Of a stretch of DNA of 64,000 bases, positions 20,000 to 31,775 are shown piece by piece; within the stretch, counting starts at the first letter, position 1; every line of letters starts with the position of its first letter. The stretch comes from Deroplatys truncata (Eukaryota > Arthropoda > Insecta > Mantodea > Mantidae): contig CM060990.1 of assembly GCA_030765065.1 (NCBI GenBank), positions 5,946,001-6,010,000 on the forward strand. The letters run 5' to 3'. The notes beneath the pieces are model-generated. The model was not told the DNA's origin. It searched no databases and saw only the letters and a list, made by a program, of their open reading frames with translations. Made by a program: the position numbers and the translations under genes.

Positions 20000-22900
20000 A
20001 AAAACTAGGAATATAAACAGAGTCCACTCATACCCATAATACACAATCCAGCATGAACTCCCAAATAAAGAGGGGAAGACAACCACAAATATGGCATTTA
20101 TGGAGAACTCAAAGACTGCCTGGCCCCAACAAGTGTCATATGCTTTCCAACTTCAAAAAATAAAGTAACTGTCTGACTGCTCATAAATATGTCCATGATG
20201 TGCAATAAAATACTAAATGGTCGACCGTAGAACGGTAGCGATAAATTCCATACTAGATGTTTGATAGCTTCTGAGACTTGAGCCACAATGTCAATCGCCC
20301 ACTAAAGATTTCAGAGAACTCATGCAATTCAAACCAGTTCTTTATAAAGCAAAAAGCTGTGTGATAATTAGATGAGCTCGAAACAGCCATGAAGGCATTA
20401 CCCAGAATGTCAGCAACATGATTTGGATAAACAATTGAGTTATTATTTACCTTAAGGCCAGATATTGTAGACTGAGTCACTTTTCTAGCCACAAAATGAA
20501 GCTTCCAACCACAGAAGGTGTTAAGTGATTTAAAATCTCTACAAACCATGTCCAAGATGCCTGTTTGCTAGTTTGAATGATGCATCGACCCCTGGTGCAC
20601 AATTGTTTATAACAGGCTGGAGTTTCAAGTGTTGGGTGGCATCAAAACACCCGAAATGCAACTACGTGGACGAGCAGCTGCCCAGCTTTCGTCGGTCCAC
20701 CTAGGGACTGGTAAACGTACTGAGTGGGAAGACAACCAGGGATAGAATGTTTGACAGTGGAAATGACATAGGTAAGGTGGTCCACCAACTAGTCAACATC
20801 TTCGAAAAGTGAGTCTTCAAAAATAGCGAGATCAGAATAAAATCCCAGTGTGTCTCGTATATTTGCCAGGTAGGTACCCATGACAGTGGGACATGGTGAG
20901 AAAGCAAGATGGTGATGCAAGGGAAATGATCACTGGAATACATATCAGAGATGTCACTCCACTAAAAATGAAGTGCTATACAGAGCAAACAGATAAATTC
21001 AACTATGAGAGAGTGCCAGAAGAACAAAAGTGGCTCCAGCAGTGTTTAAAATGGTGGTTCTTTGTGATCAAAGTGACAAGATGAGTCCCTCTGGTGCAAG
21101 CCATAGATGAACCACAAAGGGATTGGTAGGCATTAAAATCTCCCAACAGAAGGGAGCTGCGACACCAGATGTGTAATGTTTGCAATGGTGAAGGGAGATG
21201 AAAGGCAATATGTACAAGGTACAAATGCAAAAAGAGAAACCAAGTATTTTAAGTTAATGGAAATGGCTTGCATGGTAGTCATATGCGTGGGAGGTTGGCA
21301 ATATAAGGAGCATCATACCTCCTCGTCCAGTGCAAGATCACAGCGCATCAGGATGTAGTGATGGTATTAAAGGGCACAGCTTAGTCTCCTGAAAGCAAAA
21401 TATCATGAGAGAATAGAATGCAACAAGAGGTGAAGTTCCACCCTGTGCATATGTATATACATGACATACATTCCAAGCCAGAAGGATCATCTGGGAAGGG
21501 ATGTTTTATTTATTAGGCCTATTCAAGGTGACCTTTTTTATCTGTGTGGGGCTCAAAGATTTTTGTTGAATCTCATTGTGATCCATAATATTCAAGTTAG
21601 GGTTTCCGCCTAAGGTGGTGGAACCAATTCCAACACCAAGAATCAGTTTGCTGTGGCAAATGGCGAGGAAATACTCCACTGATTGAAGTTGAAGCTGGAT
21701 CCTGAATAGACCACTGAAGAGGACAGGAAAGCTTGCTTTTGGCCTTTCCTACATGACAGTGGAACATTCACAAAATCCTTCCAGGAGTAATGTATCTTAA
21801 AGTTCCTCAATGAGGCTTGGGAGGCAACCATGTATGATTTAGATGCAGTGACTGACTTGACTTAAAATGGCTTGGTGTTGGGACCAGATGTTCGACGGGT
21901 GATGCTGGTTTCAGAAGTGGTAATCATAGCACATATCCATGTGGCAACATCTCTTTGCGCTACTGGCTCACCACAACAGAACTAAAAGTACTGGATCACA
22001 CAAGTGATGGCTGACACACAAATGTCATTTCTGGGCTTCTGTGAAGGAGTGTTTCTCCTTAATCTGAAGCTCCTGGATGACCTTTACATTTAAGTACCGC
22101 GGACAGTTCCAAAACAAAACTGACTGAGCCCACTTACAGTTGGCGCAATGGATGCAGAGGTACAATCACCCTCATGACAGGGCTTACCACAGGAGAGAGA
22201 GGTGGAAACTACTTTTACAAGAAACCTGTGTGTGACAAAGCATTGGCATTTACAGCACTGCAACAGAAGTGGAATACAAGGCTGCACATCAAGATATTCA
22301 AACCCTGACTTAATACTCTTGGGTACATCAATGCCCTAAAATGTGAAGAACAGAGTACATGTTGGTACTAACAGTCCACCTCGTTTCACCAGGACGTGGT
22401 GTACAGAGGTAATCCCTTGGCTGAAAAGATAACAGAAGTGTATCGTCCAATATGTCATCAAGAAGATGGATAATGAGGATGCTTTTCAAAGAGTTCAATG
22501 TACCATGTTTCCCTACATGGACAGTGTAGCCGTCGAGACGGTGGCCACAGCAGTGTCTTAATTCATGCAACAGGCATACTCTCTAACAAAAATCAGACAT
22601 TCTGTAAATGCATGCACTATTTAATAGCTCCAGCAATTGCATCTAAAGCCCTTCTAGATAATAAAGGGGTTCATTCGCCTTAATAAAGTACTGCCTTCTT
22701 GCATATGGGAAATTACTAAGTAACAACTAGATGATCGTGTTACTTCCTTGTCAAAAACTCTACAGTACTTGGTTGGGGTGTTCGAGAAACACATGTTGAG
22801 CAAAATTCTCCAACACTGCAATCGTCCCTGACCTCAAGCACAAACTCCCTGGGTGTTACCTCAGCTTGGCTGGCTTATCTGTACCAATGTCACCCTGGAG

Positions 22901-23070
22901 TTACACCTCCCAGTATAATGTTAGAGGGACCCAATCACTATCGGGAATTAGCAGCTCATTCAATGGCTCCTCCACATGACTGCAATTGAACAGAAATACG
23001 AATACAGCCCTACATGACGACCCAGGTACTGGGGATGTTGTCTTAATCCAGTCACCGGCTGCACTTTAAG
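20000..23070 (-). mobile_element. LINE-B, decayed I-type LINE (5' part)
   Basis: Read on the minus strand from about 23070, the pieces follow the order of an I/R1-type LINE. A gag-like ORF1 comes first, with Cys-rich zinc knuckles at 22090-22287. An apurinic-type endonuclease C-terminal part follows (SSDHFPCITILL near 20930, then a Trp-containing region). The segment that leads into the RT comes last (20098-20555). The copy stops near 20000 before the RT core, so it is a 5' fragment. Stops and frameshifts are frequent. Confidence 0.65.
22090..22287 (-). pseudogene. LINE-B ORF1 zinc-knuckle segment
   Basis: The frame contains LQCCKCQCF followed by a Cys-x2-Gly-x4-His-x4-Cys-like stretch (CGKPCHEGDC), the CCHC knuckles found in gag-like ORF1 proteins of I-type LINEs, which bind element RNA. 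It is short and has lost some ligands. The surrounding frames are broken. Confidence 0.6.
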
Positions 23071-23456
23071 GCATATGGATGCCCCTCAGACTGTACCAAT
23101 GGAAAATGAAACAAAAAGAAAATGAGAAACAATACAGAAAAGGGATTAAACACATGATGTGGTTCAAAGTGACGGCCTTCCGCACACAAGTAAGGCTGGT
23201 AAGGGAAGAATAAAAATGACTATGCAAGAGTGTGCATGAATGACATAGGGAAGACAGAACTAGACGAGAAAAATCAATGAACCACAAGAGGCAGAATATG
23301 AAAAGAAATGGTATAGAACACATGAAGGCTTCCTTGCATCTCCCCATCACTACAAGGAAGAACCCACTTCAACTGGAAGTCAATTGGAGCAAAATGTGTA
23401 TGTTGCATTTAAGATTTTTATTTCTTAGCCCAACAGGATAAATGTCAGCAAAAGGA

Positions 23457-24194
23457 TGAGTGAGTGAGTGAGTGAGTGAGTGAGTGAGTGAGTGAGTGAG
23501 TGAGTGAGTGAGTGAGTGAGTGAGTGAGTGAGTGAGTGAGTGAGTGAGTGAGTGAGTGAGTGAGTGAGTGAGTGAGTGAGTGAGTGAGTGAGTGAGTGAG
23601 TGAGTGAGTGAGTGAGTGAGTGAGTGAGTGAGTGAGTGAGTGAGTGAGTGAGTGAGTGAGTGAGTGAGTGAGTGAGTGAGTGAGTGAGTGAGTGAGTGAG
23701 TGAGTGAGTGAGTGAGTGAGTGAGTGAGTGAGTGAGTGAGTGAGTGAGTGAGTGAGTGAGTGAGTGAGTGAGTGAGTGAGTGAGTGAGTGAGTGAGTGAG
23801 TGAGTGAGTGAGTGAGTGAGTGAGTGAGTGAGTGAGTGAGTGAGTGAGTGAGTGAGTGAGTGAGTGAGTGAGTGAGTGAGTGAGTGAGTGAGTGAGTGAG
23901 TGAGTGAGTGAGTGAGTGAGTGAGTGAGTGAGTGAGTGAGTGAGTGAGTGAGTGAGTGAGTGAGTGAGTGAGTGAGTGAGTGAGTGAGTGAGTGAGTGAG
24001 TGAGTGAGTGAGTGAGTGAGTGAGTGAGTGAGTGAGTGAGTGAGTGAGTGAGTGAGTGAGTGAGTGAGTGAGTGAGTGAGTGAGTGAGTGAGTGAGTGAG
24101 TGAGTGAGTGAGTGAGTGAGTGAGTGAGTGAGTGAGTGAGTGAGTGAGTGAGTGAGTGAGTGAGTGAGTGAGTGAGTGAGTGAGTGAGTGAGTG
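23457..24194. repeat. Perfect (TGAG)n tetranucleotide array, about 184 units
   Basis: 738 bp of uninterrupted TGAG units run from 23457 to 24194, followed by a short CA run (24195-24208). No imperfect unit was seen. The long Thr-His-Ser-Leu frames on the minus strand are artefacts of the repeat. It lies inside the inferred MAGI intron, so the pre-mRNA would carry (CUCA)n. Confidence 0.98.
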
Positions 24195-24299
24195 CACACA
24201 CACACACATGGCATTTTAATTACTTATCCTAAAGGTGGGGAAGGAAAGTTATAATGGAGTGCAAAGTGAAAAACAAATCTTGCTTATTACCGAGAGGAC

Positions 24300-27254
24300 A
24301 TGTGTGGACATGTTGCACAGTAAGTATTACACTGCAGGCCTCACATTTTCACTGTCCTTTATTAAGGATGAATGAGTGTGTCAGTTTGGAATGACCAATT
24401 CTGAGGCGAGTAATCACCATTTGTTCTCAACATTCAATTGTTCAGAGAGCTCAAAGACAGATAGATCCAGCACAGGCATCTAACAATTTGCTGTGGAATA
24501 TTGACCATATCTTCTTCCATTTTTCTCTAAGTAGTTGTTTGGGGTAGCTAATGGCATCATAATGTGGTGAAGTTATTCTGTGGTCAATGAAAGGGTGTTG
24601 GATGGCTTCCTTTGCAGCTTTATCAGCTTTTTCAGTCACTTCAATACCTGCATATGAGGCTATCCAAGAGGGTTACCTCTCTCCCAGAAAGCTGAATGAT
24701 ATTTAGAATATAAGCATAGTATATCACTTATTAAAGGCTGCTTAAGACTTAGATTCTGGGTAGCAAGAAGTGTGCTTAGTGAATCAGTGTAAATTAAATA
24801 ATTTGCTTGATTGGCATTTTGAATGATGTATGCAGTTGTTCCTTAATTGCAAGAGATTCACAGGAGAAAATGGAAAGGTATTGCAGTAATGTGTAGAAGC
24901 ATGGAGCGAGTAGGATGTATCACTGCACAGCCGCATCCTTCGAGTGTTTCTGATCCACCCATGAAGATTTCCATAGTATTTCTGTGACTGTCACATTAGA
25001 GCATTCTACATTTGTTTGAAGATGAAATATGTTTGAGGTTTTGTGTTACAATACTGTTGAATGTTGATTGTTGGATGTAGAAAGTGCCAGGAGGTATGTT
25101 TATTTCAGGATGATAGGGATGGATTTTAGGCATTTTAAGAACAATCTAATTGCAGCACTCCATAATTCCGGTGTGGAAAGGATGCATGTGCTGCTGTTTA
25201 GTTGATCTCAATGAAGAGGTAATTGAAAAGTGTAGTGATATATACTGCTGAATTAGATGGAAATGAAGGTATCTTAATAATGTGGGAGGGACTTATTATC
25301 TTCCTGTGGGTAAAGAGAGGTGGTTCATTTGCTTCTATCTGGAGGCTTGCCATTGGACTAGTAATGTAGGTACCAAGAGCTAATCTTAGGGCAGTGAAGC
25401 GTATTTTGTCAAGCATTCAGCAAAATGGTAAGGTCAGTGCCCCAGCCCTTCGCTGCCTCATTATAATGTTAAGGTGTTTTATGCAGTCATTTTTCAAGTT
25501 TTCCAGGTGTGCTGTCCATGGAAGTTTGCTGTCAAATATCAGTCCAAGAATTTTGATTCTTTTAACGTTCTCAAGTTTGTTTTCAATTAAGAAAGGATCT
25601 AATTCTGTCATTGCAAGCCTTTTTTCTGGAGAAAGTAATGCATTTTGTTTTAGAGAGGAGAACTTGGGGCACTGTCTAATGACAATTGCTGAAGTTGTTG
25701 AAGAGCAGTTTGGAGTAATGTTTGTGTAAAGGTTACATTGTTACCCTTGCAGAATATTAAGTCAGCTTACTATAAGTGCACTTAGGTATTTAAAAACTTT
25801 TAATAGCAACAAGGAATACAGTTACACTTAGTATTGATCCTTGCGGCATTCCATACTCAGTCCTAGCTTGTTTAGATAGTGCACCATTTGCTTTTACTCT
25901 AATGCTGCAATTCTGGAGAAAATTGTACACAAAATGGATATTTTCTTTATTATTAATGTCTCAAAGAGTTTGTAGTATGTGATGTTTTAATGCTGTGCAT
26001 AACCCTTTTCAATATCCAGGCTGATTAATGATAAATGCTGTGATGATGTAGCATCTGCTATTTCAGTTCCCAGGATGACTAATGTATCAATAGTTGAGTG
26101 ATGGCTCCGAATGTCATTTTAAGCATTAGTAAAAAACTGGTTCTTTTCCAGGACCCATTAAAATCTTTTGTTGACAACTTTCTCCATAAGTTTACATATT
26201 ATGCAGGTTAGTGAAAGTTCTGGGGAAGCAAATGATCCTGGTTTGGTTTTAAAATTGGAACAATAGCCTGATACCAATGATTAGGGAAAATGTTGATAGA
26301 CCAAATGAAGTTCTATGGTTCAGTTAGATAAACAAGCCCTTCCTGCAACAGTTGCTTTATGAACTCGTAAGGTATGATGTATGATCTGAATGCATGTGAA
26401 AATCATGTTTTAAACACTTCCACGATTTCATTCATCATTAGTTCTTCATTGTAGTATTCTTTACAGTTGCCAGTAAGTGTTATGATGTTGTAATTGGAGT
26501 TGGTGTTCCAGGTAAATGAAAAGTTTTGTCTTATAGTGAGCAATTTGAAACATTTCCAAAAGTGTTTGCTAAGGTGTCTTATATCTTCAGAAGTGGTGGC
26601 GATGACGTTTTCATTCTCTTTTCATAGGCAAACTATTTGGTTTGATTTGACTGTACCTTTTATTTATTTAACTCTGTTCCAGACAGTAGAGAGAGCTTGT
26701 TTTGACTTAGGGAAGAAACAAAGCTAACCAGCAATGTCATTTACTCTTTCTGATGATTTTGCGAGCTTCTGAGCAAGATTTTTTAACTAAATTTTATTTT
26801 ACAAGAAAAGATTTCCTTTGTATTGATAGAATGCTCAATTCTTCTTTTTAATGGCTTCTTGCATAATTGATTTCACCAGAGCACACTTCATTTATTAGGA
26901 GGTATATTTGCTTTTGGGATGTTTAGGTCTGTTGATGAAATAATAAGATGTTAATTCAATGGTGATAATATCAGTGTCAAGAAGATTTCTGTATATAAGA
27001 GGTGGTAGTTTCTGGATGCCCTCTGAAGTAGCAATTTGGTATTTTGTCCAATTGGCATTATTGAATTCCCATTTAGAGTTAAGTAATAAGGGCTGTAGAA
27101 CTGCTGAGACTGATAATAATAGAAAAATGATCACTTCCTTGGGATGCAGAGTATACTGACCAAGTGAGTGCAGGCACAATTGCAGGAGATGATATACAGG
27201 GCTATTCTGGAATGCTTTGTTAAGGCATAACAAATTGTTAAATTGGCTAGCCAA
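24300..27254 (-). mobile_element. LINE-C, decayed I-type LINE with RNase H
   Basis: Minus-strand fragments, from right to left, follow LINE pol order. About 26895-27254 resembles the end of the endonuclease region. About 25900-26350 has RT motifs in broken frames (QAIVPILKPNQD). About 25417-25611 is the RT thumb (IKILGLIFDSKLPWTAHL). About 24451-24639 is an RNase H-like end with ADKAAKEAI. An RNase H after the RT points to the I group (I, R1 and relatives). Many stops are present. It cannot be the 3' half of LINE-B, because LINE-B's 5' part lies on its downstream side. Confidence 0.7.
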
Positions 27255-27437
27255 TTGTTATGCACTATCCAACATTCTGTAATTTTGTAACAAAACAAAA
27301 TTTTATTAAGAATAAAGATCTAGTTTTTCAATGCAACAAACCCCAGAAACCTCTTGTGAACGCATTTGTTACACAAGAAATTAACACAGACGATGCTTTA
27401 ATGCTGCTGTAAGAGGAAATGCTTGATAGAAATTTGG

Positions 27438-28790
27438 CGTAATTATCAAATGTTTATTTATTCATTGTAATGTAAAATAGAATGTTATGGATTATGCTTG
27501 AGTAAGCAATGTTCCGTCTGACAACATTGGTAAATGATGATCCCAACATTTCTTTTAAGAGATGAATTTTAATAGCAAAATAAATGTTGTATAATCTTAT
27601 ATCATTGTAAAAAGTAACAGTTATTGCTTTAAGAAATTTGGGTTCAAATAGTGATTATCTTGTGTTGATTTGCACGGTACATGAATATATTTGCCCCATT
27701 TTTAGATTAAGACTGGGAACTTTTGAGAGCTGTGGGATATTAGTGTGATACAGTTTCGTTCCCAGAATAATTTTAAGATAATTTCCAGTTTGCTAAAAGA
27801 AGTGGCTAGCAGATAGCTTTTTACCAGCTTTTTGCAACTATAGAAAATTGAATTTATACTGATGCTGCTGAAAGAGGAAGAACATAGCAGAAGACATTCG
27901 ATTGGATTATAAAGTTCACTTAATAAATATGAAAAATAATCCAAAATAAAACACTTGTAAACACTGCAACATTCCTCCAAACAACACAACTAGTGAAACT
28001 AACCCTTCCACTTAACGAATATCTAAGATAATATGGATATTATCAAGATACCAATTATGATTTTCAATCAAAAATTTTTAAGATGCAAGAACATTTCCAC
28101 AGAAATGAACTGAAGCTGAGTATTGCCAAATCATGAATAAAAAAGTAAGTACCTACTGATGCTTGATGGTATACATTAAAATTTCAGAAAATTCTGCATG
28201 ACAACTGATAGCTTTAAAAAGTATAATTGAAATCCAAAAACCATAAATAAAATTATGCAATAATTGTGGGTTGATATGAATTAGTGAAAATTGCATCAAA
28301 AGAATAGGAAACTGCACTGCTATTTATTTTTTCTGTTTTTCCTAATCTATAATTCAAACCCATTTTACAGGGCCACTGCCACAGCTATTCAGCAGCTGGA
28401 CAAGTTTTCCCTATAAAATATCTAATTCTTTGGGGCCACAAGAAGGTGTAAGTCTTGGTATTCTAAGCAAAAGGTGCAAGTTTTAAAAATCCACATATAT
28501 AAGATATTTTTGTGTGACATGTCTCAATCTCGGCAAGGAAAAGTAACAAAAGGACTTGGTAGTCAGTATTCTGGTACTGCTGGCAATTCGAACACAAAAA
28601 AACTACCACAGAGTGCACAAGTTTTCAATTAGTCACTCCAGTTGGCTAATAAACTGCAAGAAAACAAATATAGCAATAACAAACGAGTAACAGAATGCCA
28701 AACAGCGGAACATTTATTATGAGTGGTTCTTTAAGCATAACAAATAATTGTAGTCACCTTCTTAACATTAAAGTTACAGAATAGCCCTGA
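27438..28790. repeat. Non-coding repeat, copy 2 (matches 7591-9062)
   Basis: Same orientation as copy 1 and about 20 kb away. At its left the sequence runs on as GGCGTAATTATCAAATG without the PLE-1 material present in copy 1, so this copy shows an uninterrupted version of that insertion point. The right limit is near GTCACCTTCTTAACA. No coding potential was seen. Confidence 0.75.
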
Positions 28791-28966
28791 TAGATCTATA
28801 CTGCTGAAGGTTGATCTAACAGTACTAAAGTGTGTGTGCTGTAATGTATTCAAAATAGATAAGTTATTTTGATATTGTAATGAAAAGAAGCTAGAAACAG
28901 TGATGTGTATTGAATTTATTTAAAGGTGAGTCGGAATTGTTACACTAACATCACTTAAGTTTACTC

Positions 28967-29009
28967 ACTTAACATGTTTCGGGAAACGGTTGTTCCCATC
29001 CTCAGAAGT
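28967..29009 (-). ncRNA. Hammerhead-like motif, PLE-3 minus-strand copy
   Basis: On the minus strand: ACUU, CUGAGGA, an extra U, stem II GGGAAC with GUUUCCC, GAAAC, AU, GUU, then AAGU, which pairs with ACUU. Both catalytic blocks are intact. Same layout as 30574-30616. Confidence 0.68.
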
Positions 29010-29440
29010 TAATTCGACTGGCCCCTGTTGTTGGTGTTTCCGTTTTTTGGACTGGATCCTGTGGTGGCATCTTGTGGTGGAGAAATGTACTTCCAGAGAG
29101 GATTTGGTGGCGGCAAATCAAAATTCATTAGATGTGTGTTGTGTTTTAGAATGGTGATCTTCTCCCATGCATCTAATTCGGCTGCAAATTTGGCTGGTTT
29201 GACTAATGTAATATTGGGTTTGATGTTGTGATTAGTGATCCAAAAATGGTGTGAAACTGCAGATTTGTCCATTTGTTCGTATTTAATACATCTCATGTGC
29301 TCCTTTAGCCTAGTTTCTAAGTTTCGTTTTGTCTTACCTATGTATACTTTATTGCAATCTGAACAATTGATTTTATAGATTCCAGCTTTTTTGTCTTGTG
29401 GAATGGGGTCTTTTAACTTGTTACAAAGTAATTTCTCTAT
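29009..29440 (-). pseudogene. PLE-3 GIY-YIG endonuclease domain, minus copy
   Basis: This open minus-strand segment encodes a GIY-YIG nuclease domain: KAGIYKINCSDCNKVYIGKT, then the catalytic Arg in ETRLKEH, and a C-terminal tail with MNFDLPPPNPLW. The upstream reverse transcriptase is absent, replaced by an inverted tail junction at about 29446, so this is a 5'-truncated copy. The reading frame itself is undamaged over about 140 codons, as in the plus copy 30145-30574, which suggests a fairly recent origin. Confidence 0.82.
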
Positions 29441-29703
29441 TTATTTAAAGGTGAGTCGGAATTGTTACACTAACATCACTTAAGTTAGTGTAACAATTCC
29501 GACTCACCTTTAAATAAATTCAATACACATCACTGTTTCTAGCTTCTTTTCATTACAATATCAACGTAATTTCTCTATGTTAAATTTGTTCTGATTACGG
29601 TTTCCCGAAACATGTTAAGTGAGTAAACTTAAGTGATGTTATTTTTATACGGTTTCCCGAAACATGTTAAGTGAGTAAACTTAAGTGATGTTATTTTTAT
29701 AAG

Positions 29704-29996
29704 GAGCACATGAGATGTATTAAATACAAACAAATGGACAAATCTGCAGTTTCACACCATTTTTGGATCACTAATCACAACATCAAACCCAACATTACAT
29801 TAGTCAAACCAGCCAAATTTGCAGCCGAATTAGATGCATGGGAGAAGATCACCATTCTAAAACACAACACACATCTAATGAATTTTGATTTGCCGCCACC
29901 AAATCCTCTCTGGAAGTACATTTCTCCACCACAAGATGCCACCACAGTATCCAGTCCAAAAAACGGAAACACCAACAACACGGGCCAGTCGAGATA
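29704..29996 (+). pseudogene. PLE-3 endonuclease C-terminal part, plus copy 1
   Basis: Begins at GAGCACATGAGATG, just after the GIY-YIG core, and ends with a TAA after GQSR. It is joined on its left to two 52-bp tail repeats instead of the nuclease core, so it lacks the catalytic part. Nearly identical to 29009-29296 and 30287-30574. Confidence 0.8.
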
Positions 29997-30040
29997 ACCT
30001 TCTGAGGATGGGAACAACGGTTTCCCGAAACATGTTAAGT
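29997..30040 (+). ncRNA. Hammerhead-like motif, PLE-3 plus copy 1
   Basis: CUGAGGA, extra U, GGGAAC, loop, GGUUUCCC, GAAAC, AU, GUU, AAGU. The stem I 5' strand is CCUU here, so it pairs less well with AAGU than in the next copy. Confidence 0.6.
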
Positions 30041-30144
30041 GAGTAAACTTAAGTGATGTTAGTGTTACAATTCCGACTCACCTTTAAATAAATTCAATAC
30101 ACATCACTGTTTCTAGCTTCTTTTCATTACAATATCAACGTAAT

Positions 30145-30574
30145 AGAGAAATTACTTTGTAACAAGTTAAAAGACCCCATTCCACAAGACAAAAAAGCTG
30201 GAATCTATAAAATCAATTGTTCAGATTGCAATAAAGTATACATAGGTAAGACAAAAAGAAACTTAGAAACTAGGCTAAAGGAGCACATGAGATGTATTAA
30301 ATACGAACAAATGGACAAATCTGCAGTTTCACACCATTTTTGGATCACTAATCACAACATCAAACCCAATATTACATTAGTCAAACCAGCCAAATTTGCA
30401 GCCGAATTAGATGCATGGGAGAAGATCACCATTCTAAAACACAACACACATCTAATGAATTTTGATTTGCCGCCACCAAATCCTCTCTGGAAGTACATTT
30501 CTCCACCACAAGATGCCACCACAGGATCCAGTCCAAAAAACGGAAACACCAACAACAGGGGCCAGTCGAATTAA
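30145..30574 (+). pseudogene. PLE-3 GIY-YIG endonuclease domain, plus copy 2
   Basis: A frame open from about 30145 to the TAA at 30572-30574 encodes the whole GIY-YIG module: GIYKINC, VYIGKT, the catalytic Arg in TRLKEH, a His-containing middle, and the MNFDLPPPNPLW tail. Cysteines just after GIY (CSDC) fit the PLE-specific zinc-binding insert. RT is absent: the copy starts right after the tail of the previous copy. Confidence 0.82.
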
Positions 30575-30616
30575 CTTCTGAGGATGGGAACAACCGTTTC
30601 CCGAAACATGTTAAGT
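30574..30616 (+). ncRNA. Hammerhead-ribozyme-like motif, PLE-3 plus copy 2
   Basis: Elements in order: ACUU (stem I), CUGAGGA core, an unpaired extra U, GGGAAC, AACC loop, GUUUCCC (stem II with one bulge), GAAAC core, AU, GUU (A-C/G-U stem III of 2 bp), then AAGU closing stem I with four perfect pairs. Predicted cleavage follows GUU at 30612. Stem III is too short for an easy monomer. A dimer of tandem tails would form it with more pairs, since ACAUGU is self-complementary. Confidence 0.72.
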
Positions 30617-30686
30617 GAGTAAACTTAAGTGATGTTAGTGTAACAATTCCGACTCACCTTTAAATAAATTAGATAAGTTATTTTGA

Positions 30687-31759
30687 AACATTACCCTTGT
30701 GACAGTTAAAATCAGCAACCAATAAGAATGGTTGAGGCAGCTGATGTAACAGATCTTGAAGAGCTATTGGGTCCAAGTCAGTACTATTAGGTATGTAGAC
30801 ATTTTTGTAAATTGTTATATAATGAAATTTTATAAACATAACTTTTTCAAGAGGTTTTATAATTTACAAAATTTGAATGTTAATGTTTAAGCTGTTATAC
30901 CAATCTTACATCACTATTCAAGCCCACAAACCAATTGTTTGATACATTCTGTTAAGAGCCTCTTGTGCTGCAAACCCATGTTAGAATCCCAGTTGTGTCC
31001 AGAGATGGCTAACAATTTTATATGGATTTTTGTTCCTCCATTCTTAGACTGAATATCTGACAGACTTAATGCCTTAAATGTCAAGTACATTGATTTCGTA
31101 CTATAATTTGGCCCTTGGTTGAAAAACAAGTATACAAATAAATAATCAAATAAATAGACAAACAAACAAAGAAAATTATACAGCACAAACAGGAGCAGTA
31201 TAGATCTGTGTTAAGAAAAGTGCAACACTAAAGCTTTGGAAGTTCTCAGTTTGAAAAAATTAATACTTAAGTAATATTTATTTATCTCTTGCACACCAAA
31301 TAGTTTCTGTGGCACACAATATTTGGTTTTTTCTTTCTGAACTTTACCAAGTACTAAAACCTAAATTTAATGAAGTTTAATGTTTCTACTTTTAGCATAT
31401 GCCAGAAAAAGAAACTTTGTTATTGAGTTTTGAAGCACGATTTCAAAAGACATGAGGCAAAGGAGAGAAGGATCTCGGCACACAATGGGTTAATTCAAGC
31501 ACAGTGGCAGATTCAAATGGTTAGCACAAAATATTTGAGCATTTGATGAAACCCACAGGTACTATGATTGCAATCAGATCAGCAGGGGGAAAATAAATCA
31601 GGGTTAATTAAGGGCCATTCACAATGAAAATTAAGCATTAACATAATGATATAAAACTTAAGTGTAAAATTAATGCAACATGCTATCATTCACAATGAAA
31701 AATGGAGATATAGCACCAGAGACGATCAAGGTAGGGGCTATTTATTTAATCAAATTAAA
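30687..31759. other. Intronic DNA without recognised feature
   Basis: AT-rich host sequence between two Penelope-like insertions. I saw no coding motif or repeat structure beyond short A/T-rich runs. Confidence 0.5.
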
Positions 31760-31775
31760 CCTAACAGTTTTATAC

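Larger units (their letters stand above)
28873..30669. mobile_element. PLE-3 composite Penelope-like insertion with 16-17 bp target duplication
   Basis: AGATAAGTTATTTTGA occurs at 28857-28872 and 30671-30686, and the preceding T also matches. Inside are a minus-strand partial PLE (28873-29450), an inverted junction of tail sequences (29450-29580), two 52-bp tail repeats (29597-29700), and two plus-strand partial copies in tandem (29704-30144 and 30145-30669). All pieces are the GIY-YIG part plus the pLTR tail. The single outer duplication shows they arrived as one insertion or grew by template switching at one site. Confidence 0.88.

Noticed and set aside
23369..24214. Three long minus-strand frames of Thr-His-Ser-Leu repeats, up to 281 codons
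   Set aside because: They are translations of the (TGAG)n microsatellite. No stop can occur in a 4-bp repeat of this sequence, so frame length has no meaning.
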